NCBI RefSeq assembly: GCF_000255655.1
Contig: NZ_JH636434.1
Span: forward strand, 3,176,716 to 3,240,715
Direction: 5' to 3'
DNA length: 64,000 nt
DNA from: Schlesneria paludicola DSM 18645
Lineage (GTDB): Bacteria > Planctomycetota > Planctomycetia > Planctomycetales > Planctomycetaceae
Under the pieces are notes generated by a model. It was not told the DNA's origin. It worked only from the letters and a program-made list of their open reading frames with translations, and did not search any database. Below are positions 26,545 to 34,964 of this stretch, piece after piece. The first letter of the stretch is position 1. Each line of letters begins with the position of its first letter. A program made the position numbers and the translations under genes.

Positions 26545-27003
26545 TTACTTTAATCCCAAGGTCTTAACGGCCGAGGCGTCCACTTCTTCGAGGTAGGCGA
26601 GCAGGCGATCCCGTTGGCTCGTCAGGTGCCGGACGCGCAACAAAGATTTGACGCGCGTCGTCAGTTCCAGCCGATTAACGGGCTTGGTCAAGAAATCATC
26701 CGCACCGGCCTGAACCGCGCGCTCGATATCCCCCATTTCCGCCAGGGCCGTGACCATCAGAACCGGAATATTGCGAGTCTTCTCATCGGCACGCAGTTGC
26801 TTGCAAACCTCGTAACCGCTGAGCTTTGGCATCATGATGTCCAGCAGAATCAAGTCTGGCTGAAATTCAGCAACCTTGTTCAGCGTATCGCGACCGTCAT
26901 GCGCCATCGCAATCTCATAATCTTCGTCCGCCAGGTAAGCGTCGAGCAATTCGCAGTTTTGCAAGTTGTCGTCGGCAATGAGGATTTTCGATGTCGTGGT
27001 CAT
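26545..27003 (-). CDS. Single-domain response regulator (receiver only)
   Basis: This encodes 152 residues, all one CheY-like receiver domain plus a short C-terminal helix. The acidic pocket is Asp11 and Asp12, the phosphoacceptor is Asp55 in LILLDIMMP, the switch residue is Thr85 (VTALAE), and Lys107 is in TKPVN. There is no DNA-binding or enzymatic output domain. No histidine kinase gene adjoins it, so the partner is elsewhere. The C-terminal RHLTSQRDRLLAYLEEVDAS could form a coiled coil. The start is the ATG at 27003. Confidence 0.93.
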   Translation of the reverse strand: MTTTSKILIADDNLQNCELLDAYLADEDYEIAMAHDGRDTLNKVAEFQPDLILLDIMMPKLSGYEVCKQLRADEKTRNIPVLMVTALAEMGDIERAVQAGADDFLTKPVNRLELTTRVKSLLRVRHLTSQRDRLLAYLEEVDASAVKTLGLK

Positions 27004-27665
27004 CTCACTCACCGTACGTGAAAGAAACGTGACTGATTGTTTTGATCTCGCGAGTTTTGAGTTCGCGAGCTGCCTCGCCAACGAAGGACGAGCCTCGTCG
27101 AACTGCGAGAAATCCCCCAAGATCAGCCTGGGGGCGTCCTTGTGAAATTCAGGCATTAGCCTGCATGCGACGGTCATCGCCCCGAGGGATTCAAGATGCA
27201 ACATCCTGAGACTTGGGACGACTTTTCGCAACAGGCCCACCCGCCGGAACTATAGCTACTTCCGGTGCCCAGCGGAATCGGGCGACGCCCTCAAATCGCG
27301 GGATCGCATTCGCGGAATCAGCGCCTCGGACGATCGTCCGTGTCGGCCGGAAAACAATTCGAACGCCTTCCACTTGCCGGGCGACCGCCTCTGGAAAGAA
27401 TAGAGCGGAAACGACGATCGCGCGGGGGAACACACATCAACCGGAACCCATACCTTCCGACCAGGTCGAATTGCAGAAAATAGAATGAATTCCAACTTCC
27501 CTTCTGCCGAGTCAATCCTTGATCGAGTAAAATTCCGCCAAGTTTTAGCTGTTTCCGATTCGTCGGAAGATTCGCATTGAGAGGCCGGGACAGGATGTTC
27601 AATGGGCCGGGTTTTGCGCTGAGACTCTTGATGATTCAACGCGCCCTCCGATGAATTGAAACTCC
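27004..27665. other. Intergenic gap, divergent
   Basis: The gap between the divergent receiver and HtrA genes contains several open frames on both strands that lack motifs. I see no RNA gene. Promoters for both genes are expected. Confidence 0.45.
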
Positions 27666-29129
27666 ATGCGCCAACCTTCGACCCTTGTGCTTTATGCGGG
27701 ATTTCTGGTCGTTGGGATCTTAATCGGAGCCGGTTTTGTCGCATTTCCGACGAACCGATCCGTCCATGCTGACAATCTCGACGGGGCGAACTCCGAACGA
27801 GTCTATCGTGAATTAAGTACCGAGGGATCGTCTCTCCAAGATGGCAGCATGCTGCTGGCCAAGGTTGCAACCGTCACGACCCCCAGCGTCGTTCATATTC
27901 AGAGCGAACGAAAAGTTCAGGGCCGGAAAGAAGAAGAAACCGGCTCCGGCGTGATTTTGACCAGCTCAAAAGCGAGCGGCTACTTCGTCGTTACCAACGG
28001 ACATGTGATCGACAAGACTCCTCTGGATTCCATCTCGATCCACCTGTACGACGGTCGCGTGCTGCAACCCGAGCGTGTGTGGACGGATGAAGCATCGGAT
28101 ATCGCGGTCTTGAAAATCGATGGCCCGAATCTTACCGCTGCAAAGTGGGGCGACAGCCGAAAGGTCGATATTGGACATATGGTACTGGCGATGGGCAGCC
28201 CCTTCGGCCTGAGCCGATCTGTCACGTTTGGGATTATCAGCGCCAGAAGCCGCCGACAACTAAAACTCGGTAAGTCGGAAGTCATCAATCAGGACTTCCT
28301 GCAAACCGATGCCGCCATCAACCCGGGCAACAGCGGCGGCCCCCTGGTCGATCTCCAAGGACGCGTGATTGGAATCAACACGGCGATTGCATCGTCAAGT
28401 GGAGGAAATGAAGGGATCGGCTTCAGCATCCCCAGCCATCTGGCACAGCGAGTGATGGATCAATTGCTGGAATTCGGCGTGGTCCCCCGTGCCTACATCG
28501 GCGTCAAACTCGATGACAACTTCGATTCGAAAGTGGCTACCAAGCTTAAGCTCGATCGCCTGCATGGGGCGCGTGTCAACGATGTTTATCCGAACTCACC
28601 CGCAGCGCGTGCGGGTCTGCAGTACGACGATGTCGTTCTGAACTTCGACGGAACCGACGTTCAGGACCACGACCACTTGATCAACCTGGTCAGCCTGTCA
28701 CCAATCGGAAAACAGATTCGGATGACGGTCTGGCGTGCCCAGAAGAAGATTCCGCTTTCGATCGTGCTGGCAGACCGTAGTGTCGCCATGCCGAGAAATA
28801 CCGAACCTTCGTCGAAGCCCGGAACAGGATCAAACATTCGACCAATGGGCTTGATCATCCATCCGCTTGATGGAGATCTTGCCGAACAATTGGGGTACCA
28901 ACGCTCCGCAAAAGGCTTGCTCGTGCTGCGCGTCGAAGGTGGCAGTCCTTTGAAATCCGACGTTCAAGTCTACGATGTGATCGAAGCCGTCGGTCGGACC
29001 CCCGTCACGACGCTTGATGAATTGAATCAAGCACTCGAAGCGAGCGCGCACAGTGAATCCGTGATCTTGAAGATTCAACGGACCGCGCAGCGCGAAGGAC
29101 ACAATCAACTGGTCGTCTGGCACAAGTGA
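27666..29129 (+). CDS. HtrA/Deg-family serine protease with two PDZ domains
   Basis: This 487-residue protein has an N-terminal membrane anchor (about 8-26), then a trypsin-like domain with His113 (TNGHVID), Asp145 (SDIAVLKI) and Ser223 (GNSGGP). Two PDZ domains follow: the first around 280-370 with GARVNDVYPNSPAARAGLQYDD, the second around 395-480 with GLLVLRVEGGSPL. The full catalytic triad is present. HtrA proteases degrade or refold damaged proteins in the periplasm. The ATG at 27666 gives the anchor directly. The gene stands alone and ends before a hairpin shared with the convergent FHA gene. Confidence 0.95.
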   Translation: MRQPSTLVLYAGFLVVGILIGAGFVAFPTNRSVHADNLDGANSERVYRELSTEGSSLQDGSMLLAKVATVTTPSVVHIQSERKVQGRKEEETGSGVILTSSKASGYFVVTNGHVIDKTPLDSISIHLYDGRVLQPERVWTDEASDIAVLKIDGPNLTAAKWGDSRKVDIGHMVLAMGSPFGLSRSVTFGIISARSRRQLKLGKSEVINQDFLQTDAAINPGNSGGPLVDLQGRVIGINTAIASSSGGNEGIGFSIPSHLAQRVMDQLLEFGVVPRAYIGVKLDDNFDSKVATKLKLDRLHGARVNDVYPNSPAARAGLQYDDVVLNFDGTDVQDHDHLINLVSLSPIGKQIRMTVWRAQKKIPLSIVLADRSVAMPRNTEPSSKPGTGSNIRPMGLIIHPLDGDLAEQLGYQRSAKGLLVLRVEGGSPLKSDVQVYDVIEAVGRTPVTTLDELNQALEASAHSESVILKIQRTAQREGHNQLVVWHK

Positions 29130-29157
29130 CGCCTGCCACCTCAGTCAGGCAAGCGGC

Positions 29158-29185
29158 AACCCAGTGCCGGGACTGGCACTGGGTT
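29158..29185. terminator. Hairpin between convergent genes
   Basis: A perfect 11-bp stem (AACCCAGTGCC with GGCACTGGGTT) closes a 6-nt loop, between the htrA stop and the FHA-gene stop. A T-tract is lacking, but the place suits a two-way terminator. Confidence 0.6.
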
Positions 29186-29209
29186 GGATTGATTCACATG
29201 CTCGCGAAA

Positions 29210-31951
29210 TCAGTGTTCGATTCTCTTCAGAAGTTGCTCAAGCGACTCTTGCATCGCGTCGTGGCAGCGCAGCGTTTCACTGACCGGCTTGGCCAGGGAA
29301 TCCCGCATCCGGTACGAAATGACGCTGCCGGCAGCACTGTTATACGTGTTTTCCAACTCCGCGAGCTGCGCCTTCAACTGGGAAAGTTGGGCCTGCTGGA
29401 GCTGGATAAACTCAGCGATCACCTGAACATCTGCAGCGGATTTCGAGGACTGGTCGACCGTGTTTCGTAATTGGCCCGTCGGATTTCGCTTTCGCGCACG
29501 CGCACGATTCACACCCAAACCATTTCGGTGACCGTTCGTGCCGAACCCATTGGTGTGCTCCGTGGACACCTGATTCGACTCCACGGGCAGATTCAACGGC
29601 ATCGCAGTTTGAGCAGTCACGGCGGGGGACGGTGCTTCGACGAATGAAACAGGAATTCGATTCGGCGCGGCTTCGGCAACATACTTCGACGGATCAAAAT
29701 CTTTGTGCTGGGCTTTTCGTGGCAGCAACATACCACTTGGCGTGCGTCGCGGAAGTGGACAACGGTCGCCCGTCGACATCGTCACTGGGTTGCTTACGAA
29801 CTCCTGACTGAACGTCTTGCCAACGAACCGCGGCTGGTCGGGTTCATTCTTCAACGTTGGTTGCTGATCTAGCAACGTTGCCGTCACCGCCTGGAGAACT
29901 GCGGCTGGCGGAGCAGAATGAGGTTCGATACTTGAAACAGCATCGTCCGAAACAGTGTTGTCCGACAATGCCGGCGGGTTGCCACCCGCTGACGTCAGGT
30001 CAGGAAGACCAGTGGTCGAGGATTCGTCCAATCTCATCAGATCAGGAATCGCTTCGATCTCGGCAGACGATTTCTGCGTTGTGATGGAATCCGATCCCAC
30101 AGCGGGAACTGCCACCACGTCCGAAAGCCATGATTCGATCGACGTTTCGATCTCATCTCGAACATCGTCGGCGGATAGAGGACTGTCAATAACGACCGGA
30201 TTGACTTCATCAACCGCGACCAACGTTTCGTCACACACAAGTTCTGCGGAAACGACTTCAAGCTCAGCGACAGAATCCTGCAGTGATGAGTTCGCAACGG
30301 AATCGTTGGCTGCAACCAGGAGATCCGAAATGACAGACTCATTCGCGGTTTCGTTATCCGCTTGCGGTTCCAACATGGGAACATCAGTGACGATCGCCAT
30401 TGGTAGCGCGTCCGCTGGCTGGATCTCGCCAACCGGATCGAGCGGACACGCCAATTCTTGAGACGATGTTGGAGCGAAGACTTCGTCCAGTACCGATTCG
30501 TCCGATACAGGCGTCGCGATGTCAGCAGGGACCGCTTGAGCAACCTGCTCAGACTCAACCCCAATCTGCCCTGCAGCGATCGGCCAGGTGTCCGCGATCG
30601 CCACAATTTCATCCGACTGAAGAGCGACACACGCAGCCTCAAGCTGATCCAGCGACGCCAAAGTGGAACTCGTCACCGATTCGGAAGCAGCCACCGCGAT
30701 AGCGCCCCCCGCGACGTCGCTTGATTCAATAGCGGCGGATGCTACGCTGAAATCGACGATGGCGCTGCGAAAAGGTTCGACAACGATCGTCTCAAGAACG
30801 ATGGCCTCTGTGCTATTCAGAATCGCTGGTGCGACGGCTTCTTGATGCTCATGATGCGATTCCAGTGAGCCAGCCAAATTGGCCTCGTCAGGATGCGCGT
30901 TTTCAGTAATTGGCGGTGACTCGGCCCGGGCACTCGCAATTCGTGATTCGGCGACGGGGCTCGACAATCCAACGGAGTCAGGGTTTACGAACGCCAGCTT
31001 CTCTTGAGCAGGCGGCACTGACGGCTCTGTCGGAATCTGCAGTTCTCTCGACGAGGTGCGCGCCACTGGGGTCGATGGACGGCCTGCAGCCTCACCGTCC
31101 TCGGCACGATCGCGCGTCGAGGTGGACTGAACTCCAACGGTCACGACATCAATCTGAAATGCTCCAAGCTGAAGCACATCTCCGACATCAACCGGATAAA
31201 GGTCGATCGCATATCCATTGACGCCGGTCTTACGATCCTTCGCCAGATCAAACAGCCAACAACCCTCGGCCGTGCGCATCAATCCGGCCTGCACGGCGGC
31301 AACGCTTTTGTGATTCAATCGCAATTTGCAAAGTGGCGACCGACCGATCAGGGTGAGCGTGCGATTCACTGGCCACAAATTTTCGGACTCTTTCACCCCT
31401 TCAAACTGCAATCCGATGTAGGGATAGTCAGCGGCCAGTCGCGCAGAACGATTGAGCGGAAATTGCTTGGGAACGACAACGTCGCCATTGTCTTCCAAGG
31501 CGACGCGGTACGGACCAATGTCGATCGGCTGATGCGTCACCCATTGACCGTTTCCCGACGAGAAACGCTCTGGGGAAAAACTGGTGCGTGGCGCAGCATC
31601 GCAGCAAAATAGGGCGCCTTCGATCCAAAGAAACAGCGATTGAAACGGGCTGATCTCGTCGTGATCCAACCGGAGATCACAGCTTGCACTCCGCCCCGCC
31701 GTCAGAAAGGGACGATCCAATCCCAGGAATGTTGTTGATCCATCGGGATGCTCGACCCGCAGTTTTGCGGACGGATTGCCTTGGCATTCTTCAAACAGCT
31801 GATTCATGAGGGCGGATGCTTCCGCACGCGCCAATTCTTGATCTTCGAACTCAAGCAGTCGAGACCCACCTCGCAGTTTAGTGGTTCGATCTTGAGAACT
31901 TTGAATCAGCCGCATGCGCCGGCGCCGATGATCAGACTTCACAAATCCCAC
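29210..31951 (-). CDS. Protein with two degenerate FHA domains and long acidic spacer
   Basis: I use the GTG at 31951 (913 residues), which has AAGGA 8 nt upstream; an ATG lies 12 codons later. Two FHA-like domains occupy about 60-160 and 180-275, with AGRSASCDLRL and IGRSPLCKLRL. The canonical SRxH loop is changed in both: ISPFQS in the first and VAAVQA in the second, so the Arg and His that hold the loop and ligand are gone. Residues about 280-740 are an acidic Ala/Val/Ser/Glu-rich spacer of low complexity. The C-terminus carries a coiled coil (FIQLQQAQLSQLKAQLAELENTY). No membrane segment is seen. It may be a cytoplasmic scaffold. Confidence 0.85.
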   Translation of the reverse strand: MGFVKSDHRRRRMRLIQSSQDRTTKLRGGSRLLEFEDQELARAEASALMNQLFEECQGNPSAKLRVEHPDGSTTFLGLDRPFLTAGRSASCDLRLDHDEISPFQSLFLWIEGALFCCDAAPRTSFSPERFSSGNGQWVTHQPIDIGPYRVALEDNGDVVVPKQFPLNRSARLAADYPYIGLQFEGVKESENLWPVNRTLTLIGRSPLCKLRLNHKSVAAVQAGLMRTAEGCWLFDLAKDRKTGVNGYAIDLYPVDVGDVLQLGAFQIDVVTVGVQSTSTRDRAEDGEAAGRPSTPVARTSSRELQIPTEPSVPPAQEKLAFVNPDSVGLSSPVAESRIASARAESPPITENAHPDEANLAGSLESHHEHQEAVAPAILNSTEAIVLETIVVEPFRSAIVDFSVASAAIESSDVAGGAIAVAASESVTSSTLASLDQLEAACVALQSDEIVAIADTWPIAAGQIGVESEQVAQAVPADIATPVSDESVLDEVFAPTSSQELACPLDPVGEIQPADALPMAIVTDVPMLEPQADNETANESVISDLLVAANDSVANSSLQDSVAELEVVSAELVCDETLVAVDEVNPVVIDSPLSADDVRDEIETSIESWLSDVVAVPAVGSDSITTQKSSAEIEAIPDLMRLDESSTTGLPDLTSAGGNPPALSDNTVSDDAVSSIEPHSAPPAAVLQAVTATLLDQQPTLKNEPDQPRFVGKTFSQEFVSNPVTMSTGDRCPLPRRTPSGMLLPRKAQHKDFDPSKYVAEAAPNRIPVSFVEAPSPAVTAQTAMPLNLPVESNQVSTEHTNGFGTNGHRNGLGVNRARARKRNPTGQLRNTVDQSSKSAADVQVIAEFIQLQQAQLSQLKAQLAELENTYNSAAGSVISYRMRDSLAKPVSETLRCHDAMQESLEQLLKRIEH

Positions 31952-32894
31952 AGGGAAATCCTTAAATCACAGATTGCCTTCGAGCAGCAAGCAACCGACC
32001 TGACATCCATTTCATGTCTTCACAGAGACTGACACGTGTCGAGTGTCCATGAAGTCGCCCGATCCAACCCTATTCGGGACGGAACAAGTTAGATGGCAAT
32101 TGCTGCGCCACTCTTCATGAATCTGTCGCGTTCCTTGCTGGTCGAGTCCTTCGGCGTGCGGGACCTGGACTTCTCGACATTCCATCAGCACCGCCGTACG
32201 ATAGAATTTAGCAGGAAATTGACGCGATGCGGCAGGAAATTCCCATAAATTCTACCTAAATTCTCATTCATAAATCTCTCGTCAAATCTTCAAACTTCCT
32301 CACAAACCTGCCAATCACGCTTCGCGACTTGGCGTGCCATGACTGCACTGATGTATCAATTGAAGACCTAAGGAAAACAGAGATCCTGACTTAAGAAGCC
32401 GTCAGTATCGCAAGTCAAAAGTGTACAAAAGGGCACACCTATTAGGCAACACAGGACCCAGGCTCGCCCAGCCTCGTTGTTACACTCGACATCATCGGGC
32501 GTAAGGCGGTCCAGAAGCTTCACCACAGACAACGATGTCACTCACGCAACCCCAACGAATCCTGCCGGCTGGGCCGAACTCGACAGACTGTTCGGATCGT
32601 CTCGTTTGGGCGACAGTGTTGGTCAATTCGATTCTGCACGGACGTTGATTTCGAGCATCGAATGGGGTCGACGCCGATGTGATCTAGCATCATACCGGTG
32701 ACTCGAAACGGAGTTCGACAGGCTTTGCCGAATCGATCCGAGGTCACGCTGCGGACAATCACGAATGGCTGGCACCACATCCGCTTTGATGGCAATGGTC
32801 GATGCGGACCATTGATTTGCCATCGCGCGCAGCCAGAATGTATGCTGGTACAGGAATATTGAGACTAAGTCGACGACAGCATGAACGGTTGAAC
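31952..32894. other. Long intergenic gap upstream of fur-family gene
   Basis: This gap of over 900 bp lies between the divergent FHA and Fur-family genes. It contains a relatively A/T-rich patch (about 32195-32295) with a directly repeated GCAGGAAATT. No frame shows a recognisable motif and I see no RNA gene. Confidence 0.5.
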
Positions 32895-33332
32895 ATGTCA
32901 CAGCGATCTGAGGCGGATGCCGTTGCGAGAACACGCGAGCTCTTGTCCGATCGGGGGTTGAGAACAACCGCGGCACGCTTGGCCGTGATGCACTGGCTAG
33001 GACGCGCGAAATCTCCCGCAACGCACGCCGACATCGCTGCCAGCCTGGTCCCGCTCGGCTTCGATAAAGCCACTGTTTTGCGGAACCTCACTGATCTCGT
33101 TGAAGCAGGGCTGGTGACTCGAAAGGAGCTGGGCGACCACGTCTGGCGTTTTGAGTTGCGCGACGATTCACATCCGGACGGATGTGAACATCCGCACTTC
33201 ATTTGTGTCGATTGCGGCAGTGTGACCTGTCTGCACAAGTTTGAGTTGCCGAAGTCTTCAATGAAGTCGATCGCTTCGGTCGGCAAGATCACCGAGGTCT
33301 TAATCCGCGGACACTGCCAGCTGTGCCAGTAG
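32895..33332 (+). CDS. Fur-family metal-responsive or peroxide-responsive repressor
   Basis: This 145-residue protein has the Fur layout: a winged helix (LRTTAARLAVMHWLG, then THADIAASLVPLGFDKATVLRNLTDLVEAGLV) followed by the metal-binding dimerisation region with HPHFICVDCGSVTCLH and a C-terminal HCQLC. The CxxC pairs would hold structural zinc. Sequence alone does not say whether it senses iron, zinc, manganese or peroxide. The ATG at 32895 fits the family; the frame is open 31 codons upstream. No metal transport gene adjoins it; mnmA follows 269 bp later. Confidence 0.92.
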   Translation: MSQRSEADAVARTRELLSDRGLRTTAARLAVMHWLGRAKSPATHADIAASLVPLGFDKATVLRNLTDLVEAGLVTRKELGDHVWRFELRDDSHPDGCEHPHFICVDCGSVTCLHKFELPKSSMKSIASVGKITEVLIRGHCQLCQ

Positions 33333-33601
33333 TGCTGCGTCGCGAAAAGATGGGAAGGGCCCGGCCATCGGAATGCCATCACTACCTTTGTGATGCGACT
33401 TGCCCCTTCCGAATGACCCTGAAATCCTCCCGAATCAGGCCACCAAACTCACCCTGTGTGATCGACCGGGCCTCGTGCTAGACTATTGGCTTGTCGCGCT
33501 CACACGTTCAATGGGCCGCGGCATCGAACTCGGCACCGGCCGCGGTCTTCCTGACAGTCGACTGCCGAAAAACGAATCAAAGAATAGATTGAAAAGTGAC
33601 C

Positions 33602-34759
33602 ATGCGCGTCGTATTGGCGATGAGTGGCGGAGTGGATAGTTCGGCGGCGGCCGTGCTGCTGAAACAGCAAGGCTATGACGTCATCGGCCTGTTCATGCGA
33701 TCGGGAGCGGTCGAAGAGACAGCCTGCCGCGTGGAATCCACAACGAACGCAAGCCCCACAGGTGCGGCACCGGCGACCGCCGCCGCTTTGCCCGCGCTGC
33801 CCATCATCTCTGTCAAACCCAATAAGCAAGGATGCTGCAGTGCGTCGGACGCGGCCGATGCCCGCCGTGTCGCGGACCTGCTGGACATTCCATTTCATGC
33901 GTTAAACTTTCAGGATGCCTTCGGTCGCATCAAGGACTACTTCGTCGACGAGTACCTGTCAGGCCGAACGCCGAACCCCTGCGTGATGTGCAACAATTGG
34001 CTGAAGTTTGGCAAACTCTGGGATTTTGCCGTCAGCGTCGGAGCCGATCGCATCGCAACCGGACACTACGCACAGATCGAGTCCTTCACTGGGCGCCCCG
34101 CACTCGTCCGCGGACGAGATCGATCCAAAGACCAGTCTTACGTCCTCGCGGGAATTAATCGCGAGATTCTCGACCGCATCCTGTTTCCGGTTGGCGGCCA
34201 TAACAAGCCCGAGATTCGCGAGCTGGCGGCCCAGGCAGGACTGCGAGTGGCAACCAAGCCCGACAGCCAGGAAATCTGTTTTATCCCCGATAATGACTAT
34301 GTCGGCTTCCTGGAACGCTACCGTGGCCGGCCGGACATGTCGGGCGATTTTGTGGACCCACGCGGTCGAGTTCTTGGACAACACACCGGCTATGATCAAT
34401 TCACAATTGGTCAGCGCCGAGGATTGGGAATCACCTTTGGTGAGCCGAGATTTGTGATCCGCATCGAACCCGAGACACGTCGAGTCGTGCTGGGCACGCA
34501 CGACGACCTGGCTTGCCGCGAGTTGGAGGCGGATGGATTCAGTTGGCTGACGGATGACGTTCAGGGCAACTTCACCGCGCTGGCGCAGATTCGCTACCAA
34601 CACACTGCGGCGACCGCACGGATCGAACGCCAGGCTTCTGATCGCGTACGTGTCGTGTTCGAAGAACCGCAGTTCGGGGTCGCACCGGGCCAGGCCCTTG
34701 TGCTTTACGATGGTGACCGAGTGCTCGGCGGCGGATGGATTCGGCAGCAGCCAGCCTAA
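33602..34759 (+). CDS. mnmA: tRNA-specific 2-thiouridylase MnmA
   Basis: This 385-residue enzyme activates tRNA uridine 34 with ATP and transfers sulfur to make 2-thiouridine in Lys, Glu and Gln tRNAs. The PP-loop AMSGGVDSS is at the N-terminus; the first catalytic Cys is in TPNPCVMCNNWLKFG and the second in SQEICFIPD. The C-terminal QFTIGQRRGLGI is also diagnostic. Compared with E. coli MnmA the segment after GLFMRSG is replaced by an Ala/Pro-rich stretch ending KQGCCSASDAADA. I use the ATG at 33602; a GTG two codons upstream is also in frame. Confidence 0.96.
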   Translation: MRVVLAMSGGVDSSAAAVLLKQQGYDVIGLFMRSGAVEETACRVESTTNASPTGAAPATAAALPALPIISVKPNKQGCCSASDAADARRVADLLDIPFHALNFQDAFGRIKDYFVDEYLSGRTPNPCVMCNNWLKFGKLWDFAVSVGADRIATGHYAQIESFTGRPALVRGRDRSKDQSYVLAGINREILDRILFPVGGHNKPEIRELAAQAGLRVATKPDSQEICFIPDNDYVGFLERYRGRPDMSGDFVDPRGRVLGQHTGYDQFTIGQRRGLGITFGEPRFVIRIEPETRRVVLGTHDDLACRELEADGFSWLTDDVQGNFTALAQIRYQHTAATARIERQASDRVRVVFEEPQFGVAPGQALVLYDGDRVLGGGWIRQQPA

Positions 34760-34763
34760 AAAT

Positions 34764-34857
34764 CTGTTGAAAGAACTGGGACAGGCACCTCACGTTCACA
34801 TTGCTATGGCGTTTTCGAATCGGTCCGGAGCCAGCCCCCCGCTTTTTCAACAAGCTG
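34764..34857 (-). repeat. Dispersed inverted-repeat element, copy 1 (reverse orientation)
   Basis: The ends read CTGTTGAA and TTTTTCAACA. On the minus strand the inside carries CTGGCTCCGG, then GATTCGAAAACGCCAT and GGTGCCTGTCCC, shared with the copy at 52319. It sits between convergent mnmA and the cytochrome gene. Confidence 0.7.
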
Positions 34858-34896
34858 CGGGTGGCCGAGCCACTTGGTCCAGACAGGTTTACAAGA

Positions 34897-34928
34897 GATG
34901 CCCGCGGGCGAGTTCGCCTGCGGGCATC
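34897..34928. terminator. Strong hairpin between convergent genes
   Basis: The 15-nt arms (GATGCCCGCGGGCGA and TCGCCTGCGGGCATC) pair with one mismatch around a 2-nt loop. It lies 37 bp beyond the cytochrome-gene stop and could terminate both convergent transcripts. Confidence 0.55.
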
Positions 34929-34964
34929 GCGTTCATTGACCTGCGAATTCCAGTTCGTGCAACA

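Noticed and set aside
27213-27602. Overlapping open frames in the gap before htrA
   Set aside because: Frames on both strands are open through the same bases and show no domain; likely chance.
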